Below are positions 34,701 through 41,943 of a DNA stretch of 64,000 nt, piece after piece. Within the stretch, counting starts at the first letter, position 1, and the number at the start of each line of letters is the position of its first letter. This stretch comes from Bacteroidota bacterium (GTDB taxonomy: Bacteria > Bacteroidota > Bacteroidia > Cytophagales > Cyclobacteriaceae). A model generated the notes under the pieces. It was not told the origin of the DNA. It saw only the letters and a list, made by a program, of their open reading frames with translations, and did not search any database. Both the position numbers and the translations under genes were made by a program. The stretch is taken from NCBI GenBank assembly GCA_018267285.1, contig JAFDYU010000019.1, forward strand, positions 264,039 through 328,038, in the 5' to 3' direction.

Positions 34701-35198
34701 ATACTTCTTCAACGTTTTCAAATCGTAATCGCCCGACAGATTGATGTTCATAATCGGGAATTCGGAGAAGTCAATTTCTTTCACCTGCGGTTCGGTGGGT
34801 AAGCTGGTGGGCACCGGAGGCAAATCCGTTTTGGCTTTGTCAACCGCTTCTTGCACTTCGCGCTTGGCTTCTTTTACTTCTATATCGGTTTCAAATTCGA
34901 TAACGATGCTGGAGAAGTCTTGTACGGAATTGCTCGTAATTTTTTTGATGCCGGCAATCGACTTCACCTGCTTTTCAATTTGTTTGGTTACCAGGTTCTC
35001 TACGTCTTCGGGAGAAGCTCCCGGAAATGCCGTAGCCACAAACACTTGTGGTAAAACAATTTCGGGGAAATTTTCTTTTGGCAGGCTGTTGAAGGTCATC
35101 ATCCCGGCCAAGCAGATGATGGCGGTGGCCACATAAATGGCAACTTTATTTTCTACGGCCCAACTGGTGGGCTTAAATTCTTTTTCGAGGTCTTTCAT
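31776..35198 (-). CDS. RND efflux transporter, inner-membrane permease
   Basis: This 1140-aa proton-driven pump has the RND layout: TM1 (NKVAIYVATAIICLAGMMTF), a large periplasmic domain, TM2-6, a second periplasmic domain and TM7-12. The charged residues of the proton relay lie in ALGIVVDDAIVVIENTHRI (Asp-Asp in TM4), and GVGLLAFSGIVVRNGILLVE is the matching TM10 region. The extra cytoplasmic/hydrophobic stretch around residues 505-560 includes a His-rich DHDHSRKK. It forms a tripartite system with the adaptor and TolC genes upstream. The substrate is unknown. Confidence 0.93.
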   Translation of the reverse strand: MKDLEKEFKPTSWAVENKVAIYVATAIICLAGMMTFNSLPKENFPEIVLPQVFVATAFPGASPEDVENLVTKQIEKQVKSIAGIKKITSNSVQDFSSIVIEFETDIEVKEAKREVQEAVDKAKTDLPPVPTSLPTEPQVKEIDFSEFPIMNINLSGDYDLKTLKKYADQMQDRIETLTEIRRVDIVGALDREIQINVDMYKAALAGVSLDDISGAINLENKIISGGQLSVDGMKRSLSVNGEYINAEQIGNTVIGSIKGGKIYLKDVAEVTDSHKEQESFARLDGKNVITLNIVKRGGENLINASDKINEIVKEFEENILPPGVKITITADQSVNTRTTVHDLINTIIIGFILVTIVLMFFMGATNAIFVGLSVPISSFIAFLVFPTINFTLNLMTLFSFLLALGIVVDDAIVVIENTHRIFDNGKVPIRKAAKIAAGEVFLPVLSGTLVVLAPFVPLAFWPGTIGEFMKFLPITLIIALLASLVVAYIMNPVFAADFMGTHDHDHSRKKFTKGYKISGVIFIAVALLFYITGSLGMGNFTIFIFGLYSLHRFVLEQVISNFQTNWWPRVQNSYKNIIRWCLQGYRPIGILVSVFVLFIFSFVFTAIRKPPVVFFPNGDPNFIFTYIQMPIGTDQRVTDSVTSVVEKKVTAVVGKDNKIVESIISNVAIGASENQMDVGGNASPHLGKVTVAFATYAKRDGQSTVEYLDKIREAVKGIKGAEVSVDQEKGGPPTGKPISIEISSENFDLLTSTANRAKKYLDSLQVPGVEELKSDFQSDKPEIVVSIDREKANREGISTAQIGGALRTAIYGLEISKFRDDNDDYPIQLRIKQSQRNDINTLMNLPITFRDMTMGGQVRQVPLSSFAKIEYSNSYAGIRRIDQKRTITLGSNVLTGYTPNEVVAQIKKAMDAFTLPDGVTVNMTGEQEKQAETMAFLGAAGMIALGLIFMILVLQFNSVLKPVIITSEIFLSLIGVLIGFSLFKMEISIVMTGVGLLAFSGIVVRNGILLVEFTDLLISQGMEVKEAIIEASKTRMTPVLLTAMAATLGLVPLAVGLNIDFATLFTEFNPHIFFGGDNVAFWKPMSWTMIFGIIFGTFLTLIFVPAMYLMRLKFKERLARLIAWVRKSSSEETPAPESVA

Positions 35199-35250
35199 AT
35201 TTTTATGACGTTAGTAGTTAGACGTGCGACAAATTGTGTCTCTTGTCTTT

Positions 35251-36381
35251 TTATAATTTGATCAGTTCACCGTCATTCAATCCCTGGTAGCCCACGGTAA
35301 TAATTTTATCACCTGCTTTCAATCCGGTTTTTACTTCGGCCAGGTTATCGTAAACCCCCGTTACTTCAACTACTTTTCTGCGGGCAACCAGGTTTTTTCC
35401 ATCGTTCTCTGCGATGTAAACAATTTTCTCACCGTTTATGTCTTGCACTACATTTACGGGCACACAAAGAGCAGAAGGTTCGGTGTGGAAAACAATTCGT
35501 AAAACGGCCGTCATGTTGGGGCGCAAGAAAGGAGCGGAGGGCAGTTTTACTTCCAGCGGAAACGAGCGCGTGAGTGCATCGATATTGCGGCCCACAAAAG
35601 TTACGTTTGCCGTGATACTCTTATCCAGATCCGGTAGCGACACTACCGCTTTGTTTCCTTTTTGAATGTCGGTGATGAAAGCCTCCGAAACTTTGGCGTA
35701 CGCTTTTAAATCGCTGGTGTTGATAACGCGAAATACAGGCATGCCGGGCGCTACGTTTTCACCCACTTTAATATTCACTACTTCAACCGTACCGTTAATC
35801 GGAGCTTTGATTTTGGTCATTTCGTTTTGCTCGTTGAGCGTAGAGAGTCTGCGCTCCAGGCTTTCTTTATTCGACTTGGCCTGCAAGTACTGAACTTCCG
35901 TGCCGATCTTTTGGTCCCACAGGTTTTTCTGGCGGTCGTACACGGTCCTTGCTAACTCCAGGTTGGCTTTCAGTTCATCAATGCCACGCAAGATCATGGT
36001 GTTATCCACCTGAGCCATAACCTGGCCTTGTGCCACCGCCTCACCCTCGCGGGCATAAACGTGAGTTACCACACCAACTGATTTTGAGCTCATCTGGATG
36101 TTGTCAACGGCCAACACACTGCCTTGCGTTTGCACAAAATGATCGAAGGAACGGGGCGAAACCTCCACCACATTTACCTCTTTCATTTTCACTTTGATGG
36201 CATCGGGGTTTTCTTTGGAGATTTCTTTTTCGAGTGCATCAATTTTCTGAGCCAGCTCGGCTTGTTGTTTCTTTAACGATTCTAATTGCTCGGTTTTGTT
36301 TTCGGGTTGGCTGCTGCAGGCGGCCATCAGTACAATTAATGTAAGTGCACTTGTATTGCGGAGGTTGAGTAAGGATTTCAT
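35251..36381 (-). CDS. RND efflux periplasmic adaptor lipoprotein
   Basis: This 376-aa membrane-fusion protein is lipidated at Cys22 (LMAAC). A short coiled-coil (residues ~30-60, SLKKQQAELAQKIDALEKEI) precedes the lipoyl half-motifs VYAREGEAVAQGQVMAQVD and IKAPINGTVEVVNIKVGENV. A helical hairpin lies between them and a beta-barrel follows. It links the inner-membrane pump to TolC. It sits between those two genes with spacings of 25 and 52 nt. Confidence 0.93.
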   Translation of the reverse strand: MKSLLNLRNTSALTLIVLMAACSSQPENKTEQLESLKKQQAELAQKIDALEKEISKENPDAIKVKMKEVNVVEVSPRSFDHFVQTQGSVLAVDNIQMSSKSVGVVTHVYAREGEAVAQGQVMAQVDNTMILRGIDELKANLELARTVYDRQKNLWDQKIGTEVQYLQAKSNKESLERRLSTLNEQNEMTKIKAPINGTVEVVNIKVGENVAPGMPVFRVINTSDLKAYAKVSEAFITDIQKGNKAVVSLPDLDKSITANVTFVGRNIDALTRSFPLEVKLPSAPFLRPNMTAVLRIVFHTEPSALCVPVNVVQDINGEKIVYIAENDGKNLVARRKVVEVTGVYDNLAEVKTGLKAGDKIITVGYQGLNDGELIKL

Positions 36382-36406
36382 ATCGTAGTTTTAAAATATT
36401 GTGTTT

Positions 36407-37861
36407 TTAGTTTTGTGTTGTGTTTGCAGGTAATAATTTTCCAAATGCTTTATCGAGATCTGTTTTTGCAATCAAAGCATTATACAAGGCGTTGTAATAA
36501 TTAACTTGCGATTCTTTCAGACTTGATTCTGCATCAACCACTTCTATATTAGAACCTATCCCTTGTTGATATTTTATTTTAGTTACGCGGGCCACTTTAT
36601 CTGCGAGTTTCATATTCTTTTTTTGAGACTCAAGCGATTGCATACTATTCAGATAGTTAGTTACGGCTTGCTTGATTTGTAAATCAATTCCGGATTTCAA
36701 TGACTTAAAGCTATTGTTGATTTTTTCGAGTTTAAGTTTTTCTTGCTGCAATTGATTGCTGCGTTGCAATCCACTGAAAATAGGAATACTCAGGTTAACT
36801 CCGATCGAACTATAGGGATACATTTTACCGGGGCCAATGCCATTTACTTCTGTAAAAGTAGGTACCGGAGCAAACAAGTTACTGTATGAGTTTGCCTGTT
36901 TGCTGTAGCCAAGAGTAGCACTTGCGCTCAATACAGGCATGCCCGCAGCGTACTTATTTTTAACATTCAACTCTTGAAGTTTCTTATTGGTTTCAAGCAC
37001 CTGATAATCGGGCCGGTTTTTGTAGTTCCAATCTTTGGTATAATTATCAAGCAATATATCAATGCTAATATCTGATATGTTTCCGCTGATTTCCATGGAC
37101 TGATCCATTGGATAATTCATCTGAAACTTCAGAGCTTCAATACTCACCACTTGCAAACGCTCAAAATTTGATTTTTCGGTAACAAGGTTGTTTAGTGAAA
37201 CTTGAATGCGATCCACATCAATGCTTTCGGCAAAACCATTTACATTCAAAGCAGTTGTGTTCTTTAACAAAGAATCTACTCGTGAGATATTATTCTCAAA
37301 CAATTTTATCCTTTCATTGTTTATCAATGCCGTGTAGAATGCTTTCGTTACCAGTTCTATGGTTTGCTCTTTGGTTTGCAGAGTGGATTTTGTAGCTAAT
37401 TCTTTAAAAGTAGACGAGGCTTTTAGTCCAACTAAGTAAGAGCCGTTAAATATTAATTGATTTACGGTTACAGTTGTATTGAGGCTGTTCTTAAGCTGAA
37501 AGAAATTTTGAGCAGCCATAACGTCATTGTCTTTCAAGTTTGGAAAAAAGTTTGGATAGTCCGATGGCGTTAGTCCTGAGAATCCAAACATTCTTTGTTT
37601 TGTACCAAAGAATCTTGGTAACTGTGGGTTTGAGGTGGCATTTGCATTTGCAGTGATTTGCGGTAACCCAATTCCAATAGTCTCTTTTACTTTAGAGCTT
37701 GCTATTTGCTCATCGAGCAAAATGTTCTGCACGTTTACTGAATTTTGCAGAGCATATTCGATACATTGTTCCAGAGTAAACTTGGGAGTTTCTTGCGCTA
37801 AGATACGATTGGCCATCAGCCAGATCGGTATAACTAAAATTAGTTTGTACTTGTACTTCAT
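36407..37861 (-). CDS. TolC-family outer-membrane efflux channel
   Basis: This 484-aa protein has a signal peptide (ending MANRILAQ). Two repeated OEP domains follow, starting FTLEQCIEYALQNSVNVQ and, in the second half, LETNKKLQELNVKNKYAAGM. The long coiled-coil near the end (LKSGIDLQIKQAVTNYLNSM) and YNALYNALIAKTDLDKAFG close the channel. It is the outer-membrane exit duct of this efflux system. The start overlaps the tetR stop as ATGA. Confidence 0.93.
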   Translation of the reverse strand: MKYKYKLILVIPIWLMANRILAQETPKFTLEQCIEYALQNSVNVQNILLDEQIASSKVKETIGIGLPQITANANATSNPQLPRFFGTKQRMFGFSGLTPSDYPNFFPNLKDNDVMAAQNFFQLKNSLNTTVTVNQLIFNGSYLVGLKASSTFKELATKSTLQTKEQTIELVTKAFYTALINNERIKLFENNISRVDSLLKNTTALNVNGFAESIDVDRIQVSLNNLVTEKSNFERLQVVSIEALKFQMNYPMDQSMEISGNISDISIDILLDNYTKDWNYKNRPDYQVLETNKKLQELNVKNKYAAGMPVLSASATLGYSKQANSYSNLFAPVPTFTEVNGIGPGKMYPYSSIGVNLSIPIFSGLQRSNQLQQEKLKLEKINNSFKSLKSGIDLQIKQAVTNYLNSMQSLESQKKNMKLADKVARVTKIKYQQGIGSNIEVVDAESSLKESQVNYYNALYNALIAKTDLDKAFGKLLPANTTQN

Positions 37862-38496
37862 AATGCAGTAGTTAGTTGTGGTTTGTGGTTTTCTTTGTAT
37901 TTCTGATATAGTTTTTTCCCTTTTTCGGTGCAGAGGCCGTACACAAATTGCTCGAATACCTGCGCCTGCACTTCGCCCATATTAAATTTTCCGTGCGGGA
38001 AATATTGGTCATCGCAACAGATTTGAATGGTGGCCAGCCGCAGTTGTGCAAAAATCTCGGCATTTACTTCGGGGCGTATGAGTCCGTCTTTGATTCCGTT
38101 TTTAATATTGCGCACAATCGAACTGTGGATGTAGCTGTTGCGGTATTCCACCCACACATTCCAGGCTTTGGGGTGAAATTTTTGAATGTCGAACAACAGC
38201 GAAGGGTTTTGCTCTTCGAGGTGCCTGCGCACGTGCATCCCTATTTTGTGCAATTCGTCTATCGAGTTTTCGGCCTGTTTACGGATGTCGTCATACAGTT
38301 TTTTGTTGCAGGCCATGTGGGCTTGCGTAACCGTGGTTACCAGTTCGTCTTTGTCAACAAAATGCTGGTACAGCGTTTTTTTTGATACGGCCAGGTGTCG
38401 GGCTATGTCGTCCATTGAAATGCTGCGGATTCCGTACTTCATAAATAAGCTTTCGGCACCTTTCAATATCCTTTCTTTAATGTCGTGTTCTTCCAT
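37858..38496 (-). CDS. TetR/AcrR-family regulator of the efflux operon
   Basis: This 212-aa repressor has an N-terminal helix-turn-helix (ILKGAESLFMKYGIRSISMD, then DIARHLAVSKKTLYQHFVDK) and a divergent ligand-binding C-terminal domain. It is the first gene of the efflux operon, coupled to tolC, so it probably represses its own operon and releases it on binding a pump substrate. A palindromic operator lies just upstream of it, between the -33 and -7 regions. Confidence 0.94.
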   Translation of the reverse strand: MEEHDIKERILKGAESLFMKYGIRSISMDDIARHLAVSKKTLYQHFVDKDELVTTVTQAHMACNKKLYDDIRKQAENSIDELHKIGMHVRRHLEEQNPSLLFDIQKFHPKAWNVWVEYRNSYIHSSIVRNIKNGIKDGLIRPEVNAEIFAQLRLATIQICCDDQYFPHGKFNMGEVQAQVFEQFVYGLCTEKGKKLYQKYKENHKPQLTTAL

Positions 38497-38529
38497 GTTT
38501 AAACGTTTGTGTTGCTCCTATTATGGGCG

Positions 38530-38560
38530 CAAAACTATGGAAACTTTTTTTAAATTGAAA
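38530..38560 (-). promoter_or_regulatory. Promoter of the tetR-efflux operon
   Basis: On the minus strand TTTC (38557-38560), a 19-nt spacer and TAGTTTTG (38530-38537) give a perfect -7 box with a one-base mismatch in the -33 element. The palindromic operator covers the spacer and the -33 element. Confidence 0.6.
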
Positions 38561-38567
38561 GTTTCCA
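38538..38567. promoter_or_regulatory. Palindromic operator upstream of tetR
   Basis: TGGAAACTTT (38538-38547) and AAAGTTTCCA (38558-38567) are perfect 10-bp inverted repeats around a 10-nt AT-rich centre. A further GTTTCC half-site lies at 38570-38575. Its position within the promoter suits repression by the TetR protein encoded just downstream. Confidence 0.7.
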
Positions 38568-38639
38568 CGGTTTCCTTCAACGCTTTTGGACTTGAATGGT
38601 TACTTTTTTAACAAAAAAAGGTGAATATTTTTTTGGCTA

Positions 38640-39011
38640 TCAGGTGTTAGGTTTTTCGGTTGGTGCTGCGTGTTCGTTCCAACCACACCATTTGTCTTTA
38701 AGCTTTTGTTTAAACCGTTCCCGTTCTTCGGGGCTCATGGTGTTCCACTTTTCTTTCCAATACGGGCGCCACGGGCCACCACCATGCCTGTGCCCTTTGG
38801 TAAAACCAGAGAAGAGTATTTTACTCAGGAGCAGCAGCCCCATGGTTTGCCAATAATTAATCTGTGGGCCATGAAACAAATCGGGAACAAGCCAATTCCA
38901 CAACCACATGGTTATCCAACTCAACGCCACAATGGCGAGCAGCACAAAGGCTACAATCTTCACAATCCAGGTTCCTCTTTTCATATCTTCTATTTTATCT
39001 TTAAACTTCAA
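38640..39011 (-). CDS. Small membrane protein co-transcribed with a sigma factor
   Basis: This 123-aa protein (or 114 aa from the ATG at 38984) starts 10 nt after the sigma-factor stop if the TTG at 39011 is used. Membrane segments are IVAFVLLAIVALSWITMWLW and YWQTMGLLLLSKILFSGF. A His/Gly-rich turn (KGHRHGGGPW) and a charged cytoplasmic helix with MSPEERERFKQKLKDKW follow. I have seen this architecture next to sigma factors in Bacteroidota but cannot name a family. It may regulate or be a target of the sigma factor. Confidence 0.68.
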   Translation of the reverse strand: MKFKDKIEDMKRGTWIVKIVAFVLLAIVALSWITMWLWNWLVPDLFHGPQINYWQTMGLLLLSKILFSGFTKGHRHGGGPWRPYWKEKWNTMSPEERERFKQKLKDKWCGWNEHAAPTEKPNT

Positions 39012-39021
39012 GGCTCCACTT

Positions 39022-39600
39022 CTAACTTCCGGTTACGTCATTGTAAAACGCTTGTAATCTTTTTCTAAGCGAAAGGATGGCGTATCGCTTTCGCGAGAGC
39101 AAGGTGTTTATAGACACCCCGGTTTCTTCGGATATTTCACGAAATCCTTTTTCTTCAATTTCATTTAGAACAAAAATTTCCCGCTGATCATCGGGCAGCT
39201 CGGCCAAGGCTTCGGTAATCTCATCCCAAATCGCTTCGCGCAACAGGGTAGATTCGGGGCTGCTGCCGAGGTCGGGCAGAATCTCCTGGAGGGTGAGTGG
39301 TGTTTCGTCATCCTTACCCGAGCGCAATTCAAAATCGGTACGTTGTGGGCGAACGGCATCCCTGCGGTAACGGTCAATAATTTTATTTCTCGCCACGCTG
39401 TAGAGCCAGGAAGTAGCTCGGTCTATCGATTCAATGGCTTCGAAGCCCAATACAAACTGGTAGAAAACATCCTGAAGGATATCTTCGGCTTCTTCGGTGG
39501 AAGACACACGGCTGCGTATAAACCCGAGCAGTTTGTCTTTCTCTTTTAGAAATGTATTTTGTTGTATCTGAGACATGGCCAGGTCCATCGCCTGCAACAT
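39022..39600 (-). CDS. Sigma-70 family RNA polymerase sigma factor (ECF type)
   Basis: This 192-aa sigma factor has region 2 (LLGFIRSRVSSTEEAEDILQ, DVFYQF, ATSWLYSVARNKIIDRYRRD) and region 4 (LPDDQREIFVLNEIEEKGFR, then EISEETGVSINTLLSRKRYA). A 40-residue acidic linker separates them. ATGs at 39600, 39588 and 39576 are all possible; the first is given. It is followed by a small membrane protein but no classic anti-sigma factor. Divergent from an alpha/beta hydrolase. Confidence 0.92.
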   Translation of the reverse strand: MLQAMDLAMSQIQQNTFLKEKDKLLGFIRSRVSSTEEAEDILQDVFYQFVLGFEAIESIDRATSWLYSVARNKIIDRYRRDAVRPQRTDFELRSGKDDETPLTLQEILPDLGSSPESTLLREAIWDEITEALAELPDDQREIFVLNEIEEKGFREISEETGVSINTLLSRKRYAILSLRKRLQAFYNDVTGS

Positions 39601-39697
39601 TTTGAGGATAGAGACGCGGCAGGTGGAGTTTTATTTTAAAAAGTTTTAAAATTTCTGTAAAGTTGGAAATAATACGTTTATACCTGATAAAAGTTTA

Positions 39698-40486
39698 ATG
39701 TCAGAAAATTGTGTTTTATTCAGAGGCAGCCGGCTATTCTATTACAAATATGGAGACGGAAGGAAATTTATGTTGTTGTTTCATGGCTTTGGACAAGACC
39801 ACCGGGCATTCGAACCGTGGGTAGAAAAATTGAAAACGGAGTATTCTATTATCTCTTTCGATTTGTTTTTTCATGGTGCCAGCACTTGGGTCGATAAAGG
39901 AGCCTTGAAGAAAGAGGATTGGAAAAATATTATTCTATTGATTTTGGAAAAAGAACGGATCGAAAAATTTGCTCTCGGTGCATTTAGCTTAGGTGGCAAA
40001 TTTGCGCTCGCCACCGTAGAGTTGTTTTATGAACGCGTGGAAAGGCTGGTTCTTGTTGCAGCCGATGGAATCAAAACTAATTTTTGGTACAGCTTGGCCA
40101 CCTACCCAATATTAATAAGGTCTCTGTTTAGGCGCATTGTGGTGAAACCCCATTTCTTTTTTGTGTTGTTGAAAACCTTACGTTCGCTTCGGCTGGTTGA
40201 CAAAGGCCTGCTTCGTTTTGCCTACTCGCAAATGGATACGGAGATAAAAAGAAAACGAGTTTACGATTCGTGGGTTAATTTTAGGTATTTAAAATTTGAT
40301 GGGAGTATCATCGCTTCAATGTTAAACGGTACGGGTTGTAAGGTGATTGTAATTACGGGTAAATACGATAAAGTGATTCCTCCAAAAATAATGAACACCT
40401 TTACAGAATTGATTCATCAAAAACAGGTTTGTATTTTAGATGCCGGCCACAATGAAATGATTTTTAAGTCAACCGAATTATTATGA
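39698..40486 (+). CDS. Alpha/beta-hydrolase
   Basis: This 262-aa alpha/beta-hydrolase has the oxyanion-hole motif LLFHGFGQDHRAF, the nucleophile elbow GAFSLGGKFAL (Ser in the G-x-S-x-G pattern), an Asp loop near VITGKYDKVIPP and the catalytic His in DAGHNEMIFKS. No signal peptide is seen, so it is cytoplasmic. Its stop overlaps the next hydrolase gene as ATGA, so the two are coupled. The substrate is unknown. Confidence 0.87.
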   Translation: MSENCVLFRGSRLFYYKYGDGRKFMLLFHGFGQDHRAFEPWVEKLKTEYSIISFDLFFHGASTWVDKGALKKEDWKNIILLILEKERIEKFALGAFSLGGKFALATVELFYERVERLVLVAADGIKTNFWYSLATYPILIRSLFRRIVVKPHFFFVLLKTLRSLRLVDKGLLRFAYSQMDTEIKRKRVYDSWVNFRYLKFDGSIIASMLNGTGCKVIVITGKYDKVIPPKIMNTFTELIHQKQVCILDAGHNEMIFKSTELL

Positions 40487-41265
40487 AAACAGTATTCACT
40501 CTTATTCTGATCAGTACCCTTTCTGTATTGAAAGCTCAAGATTTGAATTTGTATTTGAAAAAGGAATATAAAGCTGAAGCCGGCACAACACTTCCTTACC
40601 GAATTCTTTACCCGGAAAATTACGACAAGACAAAAAAATATCCTCTAATACTTTTTTTGCATGGCGCTGGAGAGCGAGGCAACAACAATGAAAAACAGTT
40701 GACGCATGGCAAAAAACTTTTCTTAACCGACCAAGCCAGAAAGAATTTCCCCTGCATCGTGATTTTTCCGCAGTGCCCGGAAGAAAGTTATTGGAGCAGT
40801 GTGAATGTTGATCGCACAAAAGTGCCACTTGGGCTGGATTTTGATTACACCCGATCAATTATGCCCCCGCTTAAAGCGGCTATTGAATTGGTAAAAACAA
40901 TTACGGATAAAGAGGGTGTGGATAAAAAAAGAATTTATGTTACAGGCCTTTCGATGGGGGGGATGGGCACGTTCGAGGCGGTTTACCGTTATCCAAAATT
41001 GTTTGCTGCTGCGCTGCCTATTTGTGGTGGTGGCGATGCGAAAAGATACGACAAGCGAGTGAAGAAAATTCCGTTCTGGGTTTTTCATGGCGGTGCCGAT
41101 AAAACTGTGGATGTGAACTGTTCGCGCGAGATGGTAGAAAAATTAAAGACGATCGGTGCGAAAGTCAGGTATTCGGAATACCCGGGCGTAGGCCACAACA
41201 GTTGGAACAACACTTTTGCAGAGCCCGATTTTCTAAGCTGGATGTTTTCGAACAAACGAAAGTGA
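40483..41265 (+). CDS. Secreted carboxylesterase/prolyl-oligopeptidase-like hydrolase
   Basis: This 260-aa protein has a signal peptide (MKTVFTLILISTLSVLKAQ) and an alpha/beta-hydrolase domain. Visible motifs are the oxyanion-hole LILFLHGAGERGNNN, the nucleophile elbow YVTGLSMGGMGTFEA, an Asp in WVFHGGADKTVDV and the catalytic His in YPGVGHNSWNN. The set resembles phospholipase/carboxylesterase-like proteins that trim esters from polysaccharides. It is exported, whereas the coupled upstream hydrolase is cytoplasmic, which might form a two-step process across the membrane. Confidence 0.87.
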   Translation: MKTVFTLILISTLSVLKAQDLNLYLKKEYKAEAGTTLPYRILYPENYDKTKKYPLILFLHGAGERGNNNEKQLTHGKKLFLTDQARKNFPCIVIFPQCPEESYWSSVNVDRTKVPLGLDFDYTRSIMPPLKAAIELVKTITDKEGVDKKRIYVTGLSMGGMGTFEAVYRYPKLFAAALPICGGGDAKRYDKRVKKIPFWVFHGGADKTVDVNCSREMVEKLKTIGAKVRYSEYPGVGHNSWNNTFAEPDFLSWMFSNKRK

Positions 41266-41276
41266 GCGCATCAATT

Positions 41277-41852
41277 TCAAGAGCCAAAGTGGTAGCCTAC
41301 GCTAATTGATATTGGCAGGCTTAGTTTGTACATATCGGTGTATAATTTCACTTGTGGGTTCTTTTTAACAGCGTCAATATCTGAATTGTAATTACTAGGG
41401 CGAATGGGAACAACTACTTCAAAATTCCAGAAATTACCTTCGTTTACCGTAGATCGCCACATCACGCCCAGCGAAACCGAAGGCCCATAATAAAGCTTTG
41501 AATATCCGTTTACTCCCTCCACATAAATAGCTCCGTTTACACCGTACATTGCACCGAGTGTGGGCACAATTTTATTATTAGGATTCAATCTCCCTTGCAC
41601 ACCTACATTCCATCCAAAACCGGCTACTGCAAATCCGCCACATACAAACGCCCCAACAGTTGGGGTGGGCAAGAACGTGTACCGGGCACCAAGCCCACCG
41701 TAATCATACCCATACCCAAAGCCAACATTCGATTTGCTTTCATCCTGAACCGAAGCCTTGCCCTTGTGCCTGTAATAATGCACTCTGTTGTATTGTGCGA
41801 AGCAGGCCTGCCCTGAAATAAAAATAAATAAAATGGCAACAACTGATTTCAT
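41277..41852 (-). CDS. Outer-membrane barrel-like secreted protein
   Basis: This 191-aa protein has a signal peptide (ending GQACFAQ) and glycine/aromatic strand repeats (NVGFGYGYDYGGLGARYTFL, WNVGVQGRLNP, GAMYGVNGAIYVEG, YYGPSVSLGVMW). It ends with ISISVGYHFGS, typical of outer-membrane barrels. No conserved family is recognised. A 16-bp perfect palindrome lies 19 nt upstream of its ATG. Confidence 0.7.
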   Translation of the reverse strand: MKSVVAILFIFISGQACFAQYNRVHYYRHKGKASVQDESKSNVGFGYGYDYGGLGARYTFLPTPTVGAFVCGGFAVAGFGWNVGVQGRLNPNNKIVPTLGAMYGVNGAIYVEGVNGYSKLYYGPSVSLGVMWRSTVNEGNFWNFEVVVPIRPSNYNSDIDAVKKNPQVKLYTDMYKLSLPISISVGYHFGS

Positions 41853-41870
41853 AATGGGGATGCTTGTAGG

Positions 41871-41886
41871 TTACGAAATTTCGTAA
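41871..41886. promoter_or_regulatory. 16-bp perfect palindrome between a barrel gene and purL
   Basis: TTACGAAATTTCGTAA is completely self-complementary. It lies in the 91-bp divergent region, 19 nt from the barrel-gene ATG and 57 nt from the purL ATG. The form fits an operator for a dimeric regulator. There is no T-run, so a terminator is unlikely. Confidence 0.5.
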
Positions 41887-41943
41887 ATATAAAAATTCCT
41901 TATCCATAAAATTCATGTTAATTTTGGGCTTACATCTTCGCCC

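Noticed and set aside
39601-39697. Possible CGTC-type -10 element upstream of the sigma gene at 39.6 kb
   Set aside because: CGCGTC is present, but no -35 element at the required spacing could be found.
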